Assembly: GCA_902577905.1 (NCBI GenBank)
Contig: CACHAQ010000001.1
Location: 62,001 to 126,000, forward strand
From: an uncultured Alphaproteobacteria bacterium
GTDB taxonomy: Bacteria > Pseudomonadota > Alphaproteobacteria > HIMB59 > GCA-002718135
Direction of reading: 5' to 3'
Length of the DNA: 64,000 bases
Shown here: piece after piece, positions 17,356-25,543 of the stretch
Layout: every line of letters starts with the position of its first letter
Numbering within the stretch: the first letter of the stretch is position 1
The notes under the pieces: generated by a model
Database searches by the model: none
Told to the model about the DNA's origin: nothing
Seen by the model: the letters and a program-made list of their open reading frames with translations, nothing else
Translations under genes and position numbers: made by a program

Positions 17356-18834
17356 ATGAAAAGTGTATTTTTAATTCTTGGAAATCAATTATTCCCACAT
17401 AAACACCTAAGAAAATATAAAGACTCAACTATTTTTATGTGTGAAAGTTTTGATCTTTGTACTTTTCAAAAACATCATAAATTAAAACTCATTCTTTTTC
17501 TGTCCTCAATGAGATCTTATGCTGATGAACTAAAAAAAAATAAATTTAAAGTTAAATATATTGATTTAAAAAAGGATTTTAAAATATCCTACGAAAATAA
17601 ATTAGAAAATTTTATAAAAAAAAATAAATTCGAAGAATTAATTTCTTTTGAAATTGAAGATAAATTTTTTGAAAAAAAGATAAGCACCCTATGTAAAAAA
17701 AATAAGATTAAATTAACTTTTATACAATCACCCATGTTTTTAAATTCAAGAGATGAATTTAAAAATTATTTAAGTAAAACAAAAAAACCTTTTATGGCAA
17801 ATTTTTATAAAATTGCCCGTGCAAAAATAGATATTTTGATGGAAAATAATAAGCCCAAAGGTGGAAAATGGAGTTTTGATGAAGATAACAGAAAAAAACT
17901 ACCTAAAGATATTAAAATACCAGAAATGATTACTGCAAAAGAAACAAAGCATACAAAAGTTTTAAAACAACAAATAAACACAATTTTTAAAAATCACCCA
18001 GGCCAAGTTGATAATTTTTGGCTACCTACAACTTATGATGATGCTGTTAAATGGTTAGATCATTTTATTATTAAAAAATTTAATTTATTTGGTGATTACG
18101 AAGATGCAGTTGATACTAATAATAACTTTCTATTTCATAGTGTTCTAAGTCCCATGATTAATTTAGGTTTATTAACACCAGAACTAATAATTGAGAGAGT
18201 AAGAAAAGTTGAAAATAAAATTAAAATTAATTCTTATGAAGGTTATATTAGGCAAATTATTGGATGGAGAGAATTCATTAGGGGAATTTACCAAAATTAT
18301 GATCAACAATTAGAAGAAAATAATTTCTTTCAACATCAAAATTCTCTCACTAAAAAATGGTATGACGGCACAACTGGACTAGATCCTTTAGATCACTCAA
18401 TTAAAAATGCTCAAAAATATGGTTACACCCATCATATTGAGAGACTAATGGTTTTATGTAACATTATGAACTTGTGTGAAATTAAACCTAATGAAGTTTA
18501 TAATTGGTTTATGGAAATGTTTGTAGATAGCTCTGATTGGGTAATGTCACCTAATGTTTATGGTATGGGATTGTTTAGTGACGGAGGTATATTTAGTACT
18601 AAACCTTATATATGTGGTTCAAGTTATTTTATGAAAATGATGAATTTTAAAAGAGGTGATTGGAATGATATTATGGATGGGTTGTATTGGCGTTTTATAA
18701 ATAAAAATAGAAAATTTTTTCAATCTAATCCACGTTTAAATATGATGGTTAATATCTATGATAAAATGAATACTGAAAGGAAAAATCAAATAATAAAGAA
18801 AGCAAATCAGTTTATTCGTGATAATACCAATTAA
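17356..18834 (+). CDS. photolyase/cryptochrome of the FeS-BCP (PhrB-like) family, apparently lacking the Fe-S ligands
   Basis: A 492-residue protein from ATG 17356; an in-frame TTG sits immediately before it. The N-terminal Rossmann domain (MKSVFLILGNQLFP) and C-terminal FAD domain match the FeS-BCP / deoxyribodipyrimidine-photolyase-related family: YIRQIIGWREFIRGIY, EVYNWFMEMF, SPNVYGMGLFSDGG and LYWRF. Typical members bind [4Fe-4S] through a Cys in the EVC-W motif and three Cys in a YCxxC...CPFN insertion just before LYWxF. Here the first is Tyr (EVYNW), and the insertion is reduced to MKMMNFKRGDWNDIMDGLYWRF (426-447) with no cysteine. Light-driven repair of (6-4) or CPD lesions is likely but unproven. 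It is coupled to the Nudix gene. Confidence 0.75.
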   Translation: MKSVFLILGNQLFPHKHLRKYKDSTIFMCESFDLCTFQKHHKLKLILFLSSMRSYADELKKNKFKVKYIDLKKDFKISYENKLENFIKKNKFEELISFEIEDKFFEKKISTLCKKNKIKLTFIQSPMFLNSRDEFKNYLSKTKKPFMANFYKIARAKIDILMENNKPKGGKWSFDEDNRKKLPKDIKIPEMITAKETKHTKVLKQQINTIFKNHPGQVDNFWLPTTYDDAVKWLDHFIIKKFNLFGDYEDAVDTNNNFLFHSVLSPMINLGLLTPELIIERVRKVENKIKINSYEGYIRQIIGWREFIRGIYQNYDQQLEENNFFQHQNSLTKKWYDGTTGLDPLDHSIKNAQKYGYTHHIERLMVLCNIMNLCEIKPNEVYNWFMEMFVDSSDWVMSPNVYGMGLFSDGGIFSTKPYICGSSYFMKMMNFKRGDWNDIMDGLYWRFINKNRKFFQSNPRLNMMVNIYDKMNTERKNQIIKKANQFIRDNTN

Positions 18835-19211
18835 TGGATAAATTTGATGTTGTTGCAGCAATAATAATAAAAAATGATAAATATTTTATTGCGCAAAGAA
18901 ATAGAAATAAACATATGGGATTAAGTTGGGAATTTCCAGGTGGAAAAGTGGAAGAAGGGGAATCTTTTGAAATTGCACTTAAAAGAGAGATAGAAGAAGA
19001 ACTTAATATAGAAATAGATATTAAACATAAATTAGGTGAAGAAAATTATCAAGATGACAAAATAAATGTGAAATTACATTATTTTATATGCTCTCATTCT
19101 AATGGTGAAATTATTTTGAGTGAACACGAAGACTCGGCTTGGATTACAAAAAATGAATTTAAAAATTATAATTTTGCTGAAGGAGATAGTGATATTATAA
19201 ATTTATTATAA
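18834..19211 (+). CDS. Nudix hydrolase, MutT-like (8-oxo-dGTP diphosphatase type)
   Basis: A 125-residue single Nudix domain. The box is complete: G37, E43, R51-E52-I53, then E55-E56 and I59 (GGKVEEGESFEIALKREI onward). VVAAIIIKNDKYFIAQRNR at 6-24 and WEFPGGK at 32-38 are typical of MutT proteins that clean 8-oxo-(d)GTP from the nucleotide pool. The ATG shares one base with the photolyase stop (TAATG). A photolyase/nucleotide-sanitation pair makes sense as a DNA-damage operon in sunlit water. Confidence 0.85.
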   Translation: MDKFDVVAAIIIKNDKYFIAQRNRNKHMGLSWEFPGGKVEEGESFEIALKREIEEELNIEIDIKHKLGEENYQDDKINVKLHYFICSHSNGEIILSEHEDSAWITKNEFKNYNFAEGDSDIINLL

Positions 19212-19306
19212 GTCTAATTTTAAAATCGTTTAAAACCTTAATTTTTGTACTTTTTTTTCAAAAATTTTATTTTCTTTTATTTTAATGATAAAGACCAACA
19301 TCATTT

Positions 19307-20014
19307 ATGAAAGTTGATAAAGATCAAATATCCGCATGGGGTGTGCATGCCTTCACTGGTTCTGGAGCAATACTTGGGTTTCTTGCCTTAGTATCAATAT
19401 TAAATAATGATCAAGTTGGAAGTTTTTTATGGCTTGGTATGGCCTTACTTGTAGATGGAGTTGATGGAACATTAGCTAGGAAGGTTGGAGTTGAAGAAAA
19501 AGCACCAAATCTAGATGGGATTATTTTAGATTCCATTATTGATTACCTAAATTACGTTATTAACCCAGCTTTAATGATTTACTGGTTTCAGATGGTACCA
19601 TCAGGTTTTGAAATGATTATGCCTGCTCTTATATTTGGAGTTTCTTTGTACACTTTTATCAACGTAAATATGAAAACGGATGATTATTATTTCAAAGGTT
19701 TTCCTGCAGTCTGGAATGTTGTGGTTTTATATTTCTTTATATTAAATACGAATGAATGGATAAACTTAATTGTTATAGTTGTTCTATCAGTATTGACATT
19801 TGTACCATGGAAGTTTGTTCATCCACTAAGAGTAAAATCATTTAGAAATTTAACGATTTTTTTTACTGTTGTTTGGGCAGCAACAACACTGCGATTAGTA
19901 ACAAAATCAGAAATAAACTTAATTATAAATGATACAATTGTTCTTTTAATATGGTTAATTTGTACGGGCTATTTTATTTATATTTGTTTTCTTAGATCGA
20001 TAAAAGACTATTAA
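19307..20014 (+). CDS. pcs: phosphatidylcholine synthase (CDP-alcohol phosphatidyltransferase)
   Basis: A 235-residue integral membrane enzyme with about 7-8 helices. The CDP-alcohol phosphotransferase signature is DGVDGTLARKVG, then APNLDGIILDSIIDYLNYV at about 65-83. The spacing is longer than in CDP-diacylglycerol transferases and is characteristic of bacterial Pcs (APxxDGxxLDxxIDYxxYV). Pcs condenses choline with CDP-diacylglycerol to make phosphatidylcholine. Mg2+ would be held by the DG...AR...G...D...D residues. It is followed by a 349-base leader region for the next operon. Confidence 0.85.
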   Translation: MKVDKDQISAWGVHAFTGSGAILGFLALVSILNNDQVGSFLWLGMALLVDGVDGTLARKVGVEEKAPNLDGIILDSIIDYLNYVINPALMIYWFQMVPSGFEMIMPALIFGVSLYTFINVNMKTDDYYFKGFPAVWNVVVLYFFILNTNEWINLIVIVVLSVLTFVPWKFVHPLRVKSFRNLTIFFTVVWAATTLRLVTKSEINLIINDTIVLLIWLICTGYFIYICFLRSIKDY

Positions 20015-20042
20015 AACCGTAAGTAATTCAATATTATTTTGT

Positions 20043-20061
20043 ATATGCAAAAAATGCATAT
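20043..20061 (+). terminator. possible terminator hairpin after pcs
   Basis: A perfect 7-bp stem ATATGCA / TGCATAT with a five-A loop lies 28 bases after the pcs stop. No U-tract follows directly, so its termination strength is doubtful. Confidence 0.3.
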
Positions 20062-20124
20062 CAAATAAGTATGAAATTCATTTTTAAAAATAAATAAATT
20101 TTATTATTAAAATTTCATCGTTCA

Positions 20125-20235
20125 TTTTGAATAATTCAAAACGGAAGTAAACGAAAGTTGAAGGAACGCATGCAAGTTATTAAATCGTTCAATCTGTATT
20201 AACAGATCGGAAGTAGGCTAAAGCTGAAGGAACGC
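20125..20235 (+). ncRNA. tandem structured RNA repeat (two units) in the leader of the ATP-grasp operon
   Basis: Two units share one architecture. Unit 1 (20125-20169): a hairpin TTTTGAA-TAA-TTCAAAA, then CGGAAGTA, then AAC-GAAA-GTT, then GAAGGAACGC. Unit 2 (20192-20235): a hairpin ATCTGT-ATTA-ACAGAT, then CGGAAGTA, then GGC-TAAA-GCT, then GAAGGAACGC. The single-stranded blocks CGGAAGTA and GAAGGAACGC are identical. The small tetraloop stem covaries (AAC/GTT versus GGC/GCT) and the preceding hairpin is conserved only in shape. This is strong evidence for a folded RNA with exposed GGA motifs. I cannot assign it to a named family. The strand is chosen from the downstream operon. Confidence 0.6.
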
Positions 20236-20253
20236 GGATCTTATTATTAATTT

Positions 20254-20305
20254 CCATAGCTAAGCATGAATTATAACGGATAAGAAAGGTTTGTTATAAC
20301 TATGG
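20254..20305 (+). promoter_or_regulatory. stem that sequesters the start codon of the leader ORF
   Basis: Two nested arms: CCATAG (20254-20259) with CTATGG (20300-20305), and TTATAAC (20271-20277) with GTTATAA (20293-20299). The 3' arms are contiguous, giving 13 pairs with one 11-nt bulge. The leader-ORF ATG (20302-20304) lies inside the CTATGG arm, and the purine-rich AGAAAGG (likely ribosome site) is in the loop. Opening or closing this stem could set translation of the leader ORF and of the coupled gene. Confidence 0.5.
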
Positions 20306-20364
20306 TTAAAAAGTTAGATAATAAAAAGATATTCTATTCAAATCTCAAGAGGTTTACTCCTTGA
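20302..20364 (+). CDS. 20-residue leader ORF coupled to the ATP-grasp gene
   Basis: ATG at 20302 opens MVKKLDNKKIFYSNLKRFTP and ends at TGA 20362-20364, whose last base is the first base of the ATP-grasp ATG (TGATG). The downstream ribosome site (AAGAGG, 20347-20352) is inside this ORF. Placement, coupling and the sequestering stem at its start suggest a regulatory leader peptide. No run of one amino acid typical of attenuators is present. Confidence 0.4.
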   Translation: MVKKLDNKKIFYSNLKRFTP

Positions 20365-21770
20365 TGTTTAATGAAATGTATCAATCTGAATCAGTTATAA
20401 GAAATCATTATAACAATATTAATGATTGGTTAGATCAAATGACTTCAAAAGTTATTCTTGAAAAAAATGCTGAAGCTGAAACTCATTTTAGAAATATTGG
20501 AATTACATTTTCTACAAATAACGAAACTGCAAGAGAAAGAATTATTCCGTTTGATTTAATTCCAAGGATATTTACCTATACTGAATGGTTAAGATTAGAA
20601 AGAGGAGTAATCCAAAGAGCTAAAGCACTTAATGCGTTTCTTGCTGATATTTATAATCAAGGTGAAATAATAAAAGCTAATATAATTCCTAAAGAAATTA
20701 TTTACAAAAAAAAATCTTTTGAACCTTCAATGTTTGGTTTTTCTCCTCCTAGAGATATCTATAGTCCTATAATCGGTATTGATTTAGTAAGAACAGGTCC
20801 CAATGATTATTTTGTTTTAGAAGATAATTGTCGAACACCAAGTGGTGTTTCATACATGCTAGAAAATAGAGAAATAATGATGCGGATGTTTCCTGATTTA
20901 TTTCATAACAACAGAGTAACACCAATAGATGACTACCCAACAAGACTTTTGCAAACTTTGATGAGTTTAGCTCCTATTAAATGTGAAAATCCAGAACCAG
21001 TATGTGTATTACTTACACCTGGTCCTTTAAATAGCGCTTATTACGAACATAGTTTTTTATCAGATCAAATGGGTATTGAAATGGTTGAATCAACAGATTT
21101 ATTTGTTGAAGGAAAATATCTTTACATGAAAACAGTTGATGGTCCAAAAAGAGTAGATGTTGTTTATAGAAGAATAGATGACGATTTTTTAGATCCTCTA
21201 TGTTTTAATCCTCAATCTGTAATTGGTATTCCAGGTATTATGGATGTTTATAGAACAGGTGGTGTCAATATCTGTTCAGCTCCTGGAGCAGGCATAGCTG
21301 ATGACAAGGCAATTTATATTTATGTACCTGAGATGATCAAATTTTATTTAGGTGAACAACCAATCTTAGATAATGTTGAAACGTGGAATTGCGAAAAGGA
21401 ACAAGAATTAAAATATGTTTTAGATAATATAAATGAACTTGTCGTAAAAGAGGTTGATGGATCTGGAGGTTATGGGATGTTAATAGGTCCAAAATCTTCT
21501 AAATCCTCTATAGATGAATTTAAAACTAAACTCTCAACAAATCCAAAAGGATATATAGCTCAACCTTTACTTGATCTTTCATTTTCACCAACACTAATCA
21601 AAAATCAAGTTGAGGGAAGAAGAGTAGATTTACGTCCATTTTGTTTAATTGGAGAGCAAGCTCAATTAAGTTCTGGTGGTTTAACTAGAGTTGCAATGAA
21701 TGAAGGTTCGTTTGTTGTAAATTCTAGCCAAGGAGGCGGTGTGAAAGACACATGGGTTTTGGCTGAATGA
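20364..21770 (+). CDS. circularly permuted ATP-grasp type 2 protein
   Basis: A 468-residue protein of the DUF404/DUF407 circularly permuted ATP-grasp family. Landmarks are FDLIPRIFT near 60-68, FVLEDNCRTPSGVSYMLENR at about 150-169, VVKEVDGSGGYGMLIGP at about 358-374 (ATP-grasp glycine-rich loop with lysine) and RRVDLRPFCLIG at about 419-430. ATP-grasp enzymes join a carboxylate to an amine through an acyl phosphate. ATG 20364 is preferred over the adjacent TTG 20361. The gene is followed by alpha-E and transglutaminase genes, the standard trio proposed to make and process a peptide-like tag or metabolite. The product is unknown. Confidence 0.85.
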   Translation: MFNEMYQSESVIRNHYNNINDWLDQMTSKVILEKNAEAETHFRNIGITFSTNNETARERIIPFDLIPRIFTYTEWLRLERGVIQRAKALNAFLADIYNQGEIIKANIIPKEIIYKKKSFEPSMFGFSPPRDIYSPIIGIDLVRTGPNDYFVLEDNCRTPSGVSYMLENREIMMRMFPDLFHNNRVTPIDDYPTRLLQTLMSLAPIKCENPEPVCVLLTPGPLNSAYYEHSFLSDQMGIEMVESTDLFVEGKYLYMKTVDGPKRVDVVYRRIDDDFLDPLCFNPQSVIGIPGIMDVYRTGGVNICSAPGAGIADDKAIYIYVPEMIKFYLGEQPILDNVETWNCEKEQELKYVLDNINELVVKEVDGSGGYGMLIGPKSSKSSIDEFKTKLSTNPKGYIAQPLLDLSFSPTLIKNQVEGRRVDLRPFCLIGEQAQLSSGGLTRVAMNEGSFVVNSSQGGGVKDTWVLAE

Positions 21771-21779
21771 GGAATAAAA

Positions 21780-22715
21780 ATGTTAAGTAGAACTGCTGAA
21801 TATCTATATTGGATAAGCCGCTATATGGAGCGAGCAGAAACGACAGCCAGGCTTTTGGATGTTGGTTATAGAATGTCTCTTTTTCCAAATCCAAGTGGTT
21901 ATAATAATGAATGGGAATCAGTTTTATCCGCTGCTGGCGCAATTGAAGGATATAAAAATAAATATGATACAATTGAACAAAGAAATGTTGAAGATTATTT
22001 ATTTTTTGATGAAAGTAATCCTTCATCTGTTTACAATTGCATTCTTAATGCAAGAAATAACGCATTAGTTGTCAGAACTTCCTTTACCCCTGAGTCTTGG
22101 TTAGCAATTAATAAAACTTATCAAGAGATATTAAACTTAAAAGAAAAAAAATTTTCTAAATCTGATTTACCTGATCTTACAGAGTGGACCATAGAACAAG
22201 TAAACTTATTTAGAGGATCGTTAAGTTCATTACTTAGAAATGATGGTTATAATTTTCTTTTTCTTGGTTTATTTATTGAAAGGGCTGATAATTCTGCCAG
22301 ATTATTAGATGTAAAGTATTTTGTTTTATTACCTAAGCCTCAATATGTAGGTGGTAATATCGATAATATGCAATGGAGTATATTGCTTCGCTCTTTATCT
22401 TCTTTTAGAGCTTTTAGATGGGCATACGATGGTAATATTACCGCAACTAAAATTGCTGACTTTTTAGTTTTAAATAATAATTGCCCTAGATCTTTAAGTT
22501 TTTGTATTCAGAATATTGTTAAACATTTAACTAACCTAACATGCAGTCCAGAAAAAGTTGGAAGAATTTATAATAATTTAAAAGATCTAAATACCAAAAT
22601 TCAAGAAGAAAAAATAGAAACTATTGTTGAATATGGACTTCATCAATTTGTAACACAATTTATTAGAAAAATATCTAGTGTTGATAACGAAATACATAAG
22701 GAGTTTTTTAATTAA
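21780..22715 (+). CDS. alpha-E domain protein (DUF403)
   Basis: A 311-residue helical protein. The opening MLSRTAEYLYWISRYMERAE followed by TTARLLDV is the diagnostic alpha-E N-terminus, and FLFLGLFIERADNSARLLDV at about 160-179 repeats the R-A-x-x-x-AR-LLDV pattern. Alpha-E proteins accompany circularly permuted ATP-grasp enzymes nearly always and are thought to act as their partner. The gene lies 9 bases after the ATP-grasp stop and 1 base before the transglutaminase start. Confidence 0.9.
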   Translation: MLSRTAEYLYWISRYMERAETTARLLDVGYRMSLFPNPSGYNNEWESVLSAAGAIEGYKNKYDTIEQRNVEDYLFFDESNPSSVYNCILNARNNALVVRTSFTPESWLAINKTYQEILNLKEKKFSKSDLPDLTEWTIEQVNLFRGSLSSLLRNDGYNFLFLGLFIERADNSARLLDVKYFVLLPKPQYVGGNIDNMQWSILLRSLSSFRAFRWAYDGNITATKIADFLVLNNNCPRSLSFCIQNIVKHLTNLTCSPEKVGRIYNNLKDLNTKIQEEKIETIVEYGLHQFVTQFIRKISSVDNEIHKEFFN

Positions 22716-22716
22716 T

Positions 22717-23556
22717 ATGGAACTAATAATCGAACACACAACTAAATATGAATATAAAAATCCAGTTGCGGGATTAATTCAAACCACTAAACTGCATCCT
22801 TCAGAATATAATGGTCTTAAAATTCTAGAGTGGAATGTCCATAACGACTCAGCCAAAAAATCAAAAATTTATCAGGATGGTGAAGCTAATAATATTCAAA
22901 GTTTTACAAATACAAACAAAGTGAAAAAAATACAATTTACAGTTCTTGGAAAAGTTGAAACATTTGATACAAAAGGAATTTACCAGAGCGCTTCTGATAA
23001 AATAGATCCATTAGTCTACTTAAGAGAATCAAATTTAACAAAAGCAAATGTAGATATAAAAAATTTAGCTATTGAAGCTAAAAATGGTTTTAATGAAAAC
23101 GAAAATCTAGAAACATCTCATAATTTGATGAATCTAGTAGCTGAAAAAATTGAATACAAACCTTTAACGACAAATAATCAAACAACAGCTATTGAAGCAT
23201 TTAATCAGAAAAAAGGAGTCTGCCAGGATCAAGCTCATATTATGATTGCCGCAGCAAAAACTTTAGGAATACCTGCTAGATACGTTAATGGTTATATGCA
23301 TAACAATTCCCATTCTTCAGAATTTCAATCTACACATGCGTGGGCAGAATTTTATATAAATGATTTAGGTTGGGTCGGATTTGATCCCACAAATAAGTGC
23401 AGTCCAGATGAAAGATACGTACGTGTTTCTTGTGGACTTGATGCAAGTTATGCATCGCCTATTAAAGGTGTTTTTTATGGGAATATTAATAATGATTCTG
23501 TGATAGAAAATTTAGATATTCATGTACAAACATTAGAAAATAATTCTCAACAATAA
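22717..23556 (+). CDS. transglutaminase-like cysteine peptidase family protein
   Basis: A 279-residue protein starting at ATG 22717; the longer frame from 22678 would overlap alpha-E. The N-terminal beta domain (ELIIEHTTKYEYKNPV) is followed by the papain-like core: GVCQDQAHIMIAAAKTLGIP (nucleophile Cys at about 169), STHAWAEFYINDLGWVGFDP (catalytic His, about 209-212) and the Asp of FDPTN. All three catalytic residues are present, so a peptidase or amidase is likely. It is the third member of the ATP-grasp / alpha-E operon, and in other bacteria such operons can include the proteasome-like Anbu protein, which is not seen here. Confidence 0.9.
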   Translation: MELIIEHTTKYEYKNPVAGLIQTTKLHPSEYNGLKILEWNVHNDSAKKSKIYQDGEANNIQSFTNTNKVKKIQFTVLGKVETFDTKGIYQSASDKIDPLVYLRESNLTKANVDIKNLAIEAKNGFNENENLETSHNLMNLVAEKIEYKPLTTNNQTTAIEAFNQKKGVCQDQAHIMIAAAKTLGIPARYVNGYMHNNSHSSEFQSTHAWAEFYINDLGWVGFDPTNKCSPDERYVRVSCGLDASYASPIKGVFYGNINNDSVIENLDIHVQTLENNSQQ

Positions 23557-23611
23557 TTTGTTTGAAATTTATTCTTAACTTACTAGTATTATTTTAAAAA
23601 AAGGAGGACAC

Positions 23612-23971
23612 ATGTTTCAAAATAAAAAACAACTTCAGTATTTATGGATTTTTAAACCTGAACTAAATGATATTGCAAAAAGAATTGCAGAAGATCATAC
23701 AAAATGGATGAATGAAACACATACAAAAGAGGGTGATAAAGCACTTCTAATGTTAAATTGGTCTATAGGTCCCGAATTCAAAGATGGAAATAAAACAGGT
23801 AATTTGTCTCTAATCTTAACTGAGGTTTATGAAAATCAAGCAGGAATAGATAATCATTTTGATCTAGCAAAAAACAATGGTGCTACTTTTAGAGATGATT
23901 TTAATGATTTTGAAAGCAAATGTGAAAATTTAGTAAAAATCAATAGTTCTGATATTATCCATTCAATGTAG
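23612..23971 (+). CDS. small protein, possible dimeric alpha-beta barrel
   Basis: A 119-residue soluble protein with an unusually strong ribosome site for this genome (AAGGAGG at 23601-23607). Its secondary-structure pattern (LQYLWIFKP strand, long helix with KRIAEDHTKWM, LSLILTEVYENQAGIDNHF strand-helix) resembles ABM-type ferredoxin-like barrels, in which a strand ending E-x-Y/W is followed by a helix. The resemblance is weak. It lies 55 bases after the transglutaminase stop and has its own strong translation signal, so it may be a separate, well-expressed gene. Confidence 0.5.
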   Translation: MFQNKKQLQYLWIFKPELNDIAKRIAEDHTKWMNETHTKEGDKALLMLNWSIGPEFKDGNKTGNLSLILTEVYENQAGIDNHFDLAKNNGATFRDDFNDFESKCENLVKINSSDIIHSM

Positions 23972-24079
23972 TAAAGATAATTTCCAAACTCTAATTTCTT
24001 TTAAATAGATTAACATAATTTATTGTAATATTCATAATACCTATCTAAGTTAGATCCCATATTATAATTAATAGTTTTT

Positions 24080-24475
24080 ATGGAAATTGAAAAAATTTTT
24101 AAAAATTTAATTTTAGCAGACTTCATTGTTATAATTCTAATGGTTATATCATCTATGTATCAACCATCCGAAATTTCTAATCTTAATGAAAATTTAGATG
24201 ACGGATTATTATCTAATTTTGAAAATTTTTCTCGAATAGTATCGATTAGTTTATTCTTTTTATATCTATTTACTTTAAATTTACTTTATCGATTTATCTC
24301 TTATGGCAAACCACTTTATTTATTTTTAGTAGTAGCTGGCATAGTTCTAAATTATTTTAGTGGTTCTGTAATCTTTACTGCTTTTAGTGGAATGCTTGAT
24401 CAAATAGGTGGTTTGATTAGCGGTGCAATTTTAATACTTTTGTATTTTTCACCAGTTAAAGATAATTTTAGATAA
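24080..24475 (+). CDS. four-helix membrane protein of unknown function
   Basis: A 131-residue product with four hydrophobic segments at about 12-28, 52-71, 79-96 and 108-126. A soluble acidic loop (SEISNLNENLDDG) lies between helices 1 and 2. This is a DUF4386/DUF4149-like arrangement, but I cannot place it firmly. There is no operon partner: the next gene starts 115 bases away. Confidence 0.5.
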   Translation: MEIEKIFKNLILADFIVIILMVISSMYQPSEISNLNENLDDGLLSNFENFSRIVSISLFFLYLFTLNLLYRFISYGKPLYLFLVVAGIVLNYFSGSVIFTAFSGMLDQIGGLISGAILILLYFSPVKDNFR

Positions 24476-24589
24476 AAAAACTTTGATTTCTGCTAACAAT
24501 ATGAAATTTATATATTTTTCTTGAATCTTTAGATAAAATATTATTATAGGTCGGTCTAAACCCTATTAAAAAAAAGGCCATTTTAAAAT

Positions 24590-24982
24590 ATGGCAAGAAC
24601 ATTAGCTAAAATAATAATAGGCATATTAAGTTTATGGGCATTAGGATTTATAATTGCAGAGATTATGGGTGTAACAATCTATTTTCCATTCACTATAGTT
24701 GAGAAACAAGAAATACCATATCACAGAATTACCTCAGTTAGATTAGCAGTTTTTCTAACTTTTGCTTACTTTGGTTTTAGATATATTTTTCTTCAATCAG
24801 AAAAGTTGTATCCTATTCAGTTTTTAGAAATTTATATCAAATCATTTACAGTTTGTTGTTTATTTGTTTTTTATACTAGTCAAGTTGAATTTAGAGAATA
24901 TTACTTTGTGTTATTCTTATTTATAGTTTCTTTGATATTACATTTTGCATCAAGAAATAAAATAAGAAGTTATTTTAATTAA
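24590..24982 (+). CDS. small membrane protein of unknown function
   Basis: A 130-residue protein with about four hydrophobic stretches (7-30, 50-68, 82-97 and 103-120). The start codon sits in a short palindrome, GCCAT...ATGGC (24577-24595), which could weakly mask initiation. It ends just before a strong bidirectional terminator. No family is recognised. Confidence 0.5.
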   Translation: MARTLAKIIIGILSLWALGFIIAEIMGVTIYFPFTIVEKQEIPYHRITSVRLAVFLTFAYFGFRYIFLQSEKLYPIQFLEIYIKSFTVCCLFVFYTSQVEFREYYFVLFLFIVSLILHFASRNKIRSYFN

Positions 24983-24983
24983 A

Positions 24984-25007
24984 ACAAGCGGTTATTAAAC
25001 CGCTTGT
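24984..25007. terminator. bidirectional intrinsic terminator
   Basis: A perfect 10-bp stem ACAAGCGGTT / AACCGCTTGT with loop ATTA lies between convergent stops at 24982 and 25012. ATTTTT follows on the plus side, and on the minus side the complement of the upstream AAAA and AATTA gives a U-rich tail. Confidence 0.85.
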
Positions 25008-25011
25008 ATTT

Positions 25012-25443
25012 TTAGTAACCCTCAAAAATAGTTCTTAGAATTATTAAAACTAGCCCAACTAATGGAAACATTACTCCTCTTATATTTGGAGTAATTCCAT
25101 AATTATTTACTAGATTAAAATATCTAACTACAGAGCTAATTAAAGCTATGGCCATGAGCATAAATAAAAATGAATACCAGAATTTATATTGTACAACATT
25201 CTCTTCATAGGTATTTCCGGTTACATCAAATGTTAACAATATAGACATTAACATCATTGTTAAAAAAACCGCACCCAGAGGACCTCTAAAAACTAATTTA
25301 GGTTCCTCATTTGAAAATCCTAATTCATTAAAAAATTTATCATTGAAATAAAATTGATAAATAATAAACAAATTAAAAAGCATAAACAAAACATGGAATG
25401 TGAATGCCATTGTTCCACCAGCTTCTAAAATGATTTGTTCCAT
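25012..25443 (-). CDS. four-helix membrane protein of unknown function
   Basis: A 143-residue protein with hydrophobic helices at about 12-30, 52-70, 88-108 and 121-138. The first loop (YFNDKFFNELGFSNEEPKL) is charged. The ribosome site AAGGAGATATT before the ATG is strong, so it may be well expressed. I do not recognise a family. It ends in the shared terminator with the 24590 gene. Confidence 0.5.
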   Translation of the reverse strand: MEQIILEAGGTMAFTFHVLFMLFNLFIIYQFYFNDKFFNELGFSNEEPKLVFRGPLGAVFLTMMLMSILLTFDVTGNTYEENVVQYKFWYSFLFMLMAIALISSVVRYFNLVNNYGITPNIRGVMFPLVGLVLIILRTIFEGY

Positions 25444-25543
25444 AATATCTCCTTATTCTAATTTAATATCAAAAATTGTATGATTCTGTAAAAATTATTG
25501 TTTTTAAATATTTTAAAGTTAATTATTTAAGTTAAAAAAAATT

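Noticed and set aside
22678-22716. Upstream TTG start for the transglutaminase gene
   Set aside because: Overlaps alpha-E; family N-terminus MELIIEHTTKYEY begins at ATG 22717.
24577-24595. GCCAT/ATGGC palindrome at a start codon as a riboswitch
   Set aside because: Only 5 bp with an AT-only loop; too weak to support beyond mention.
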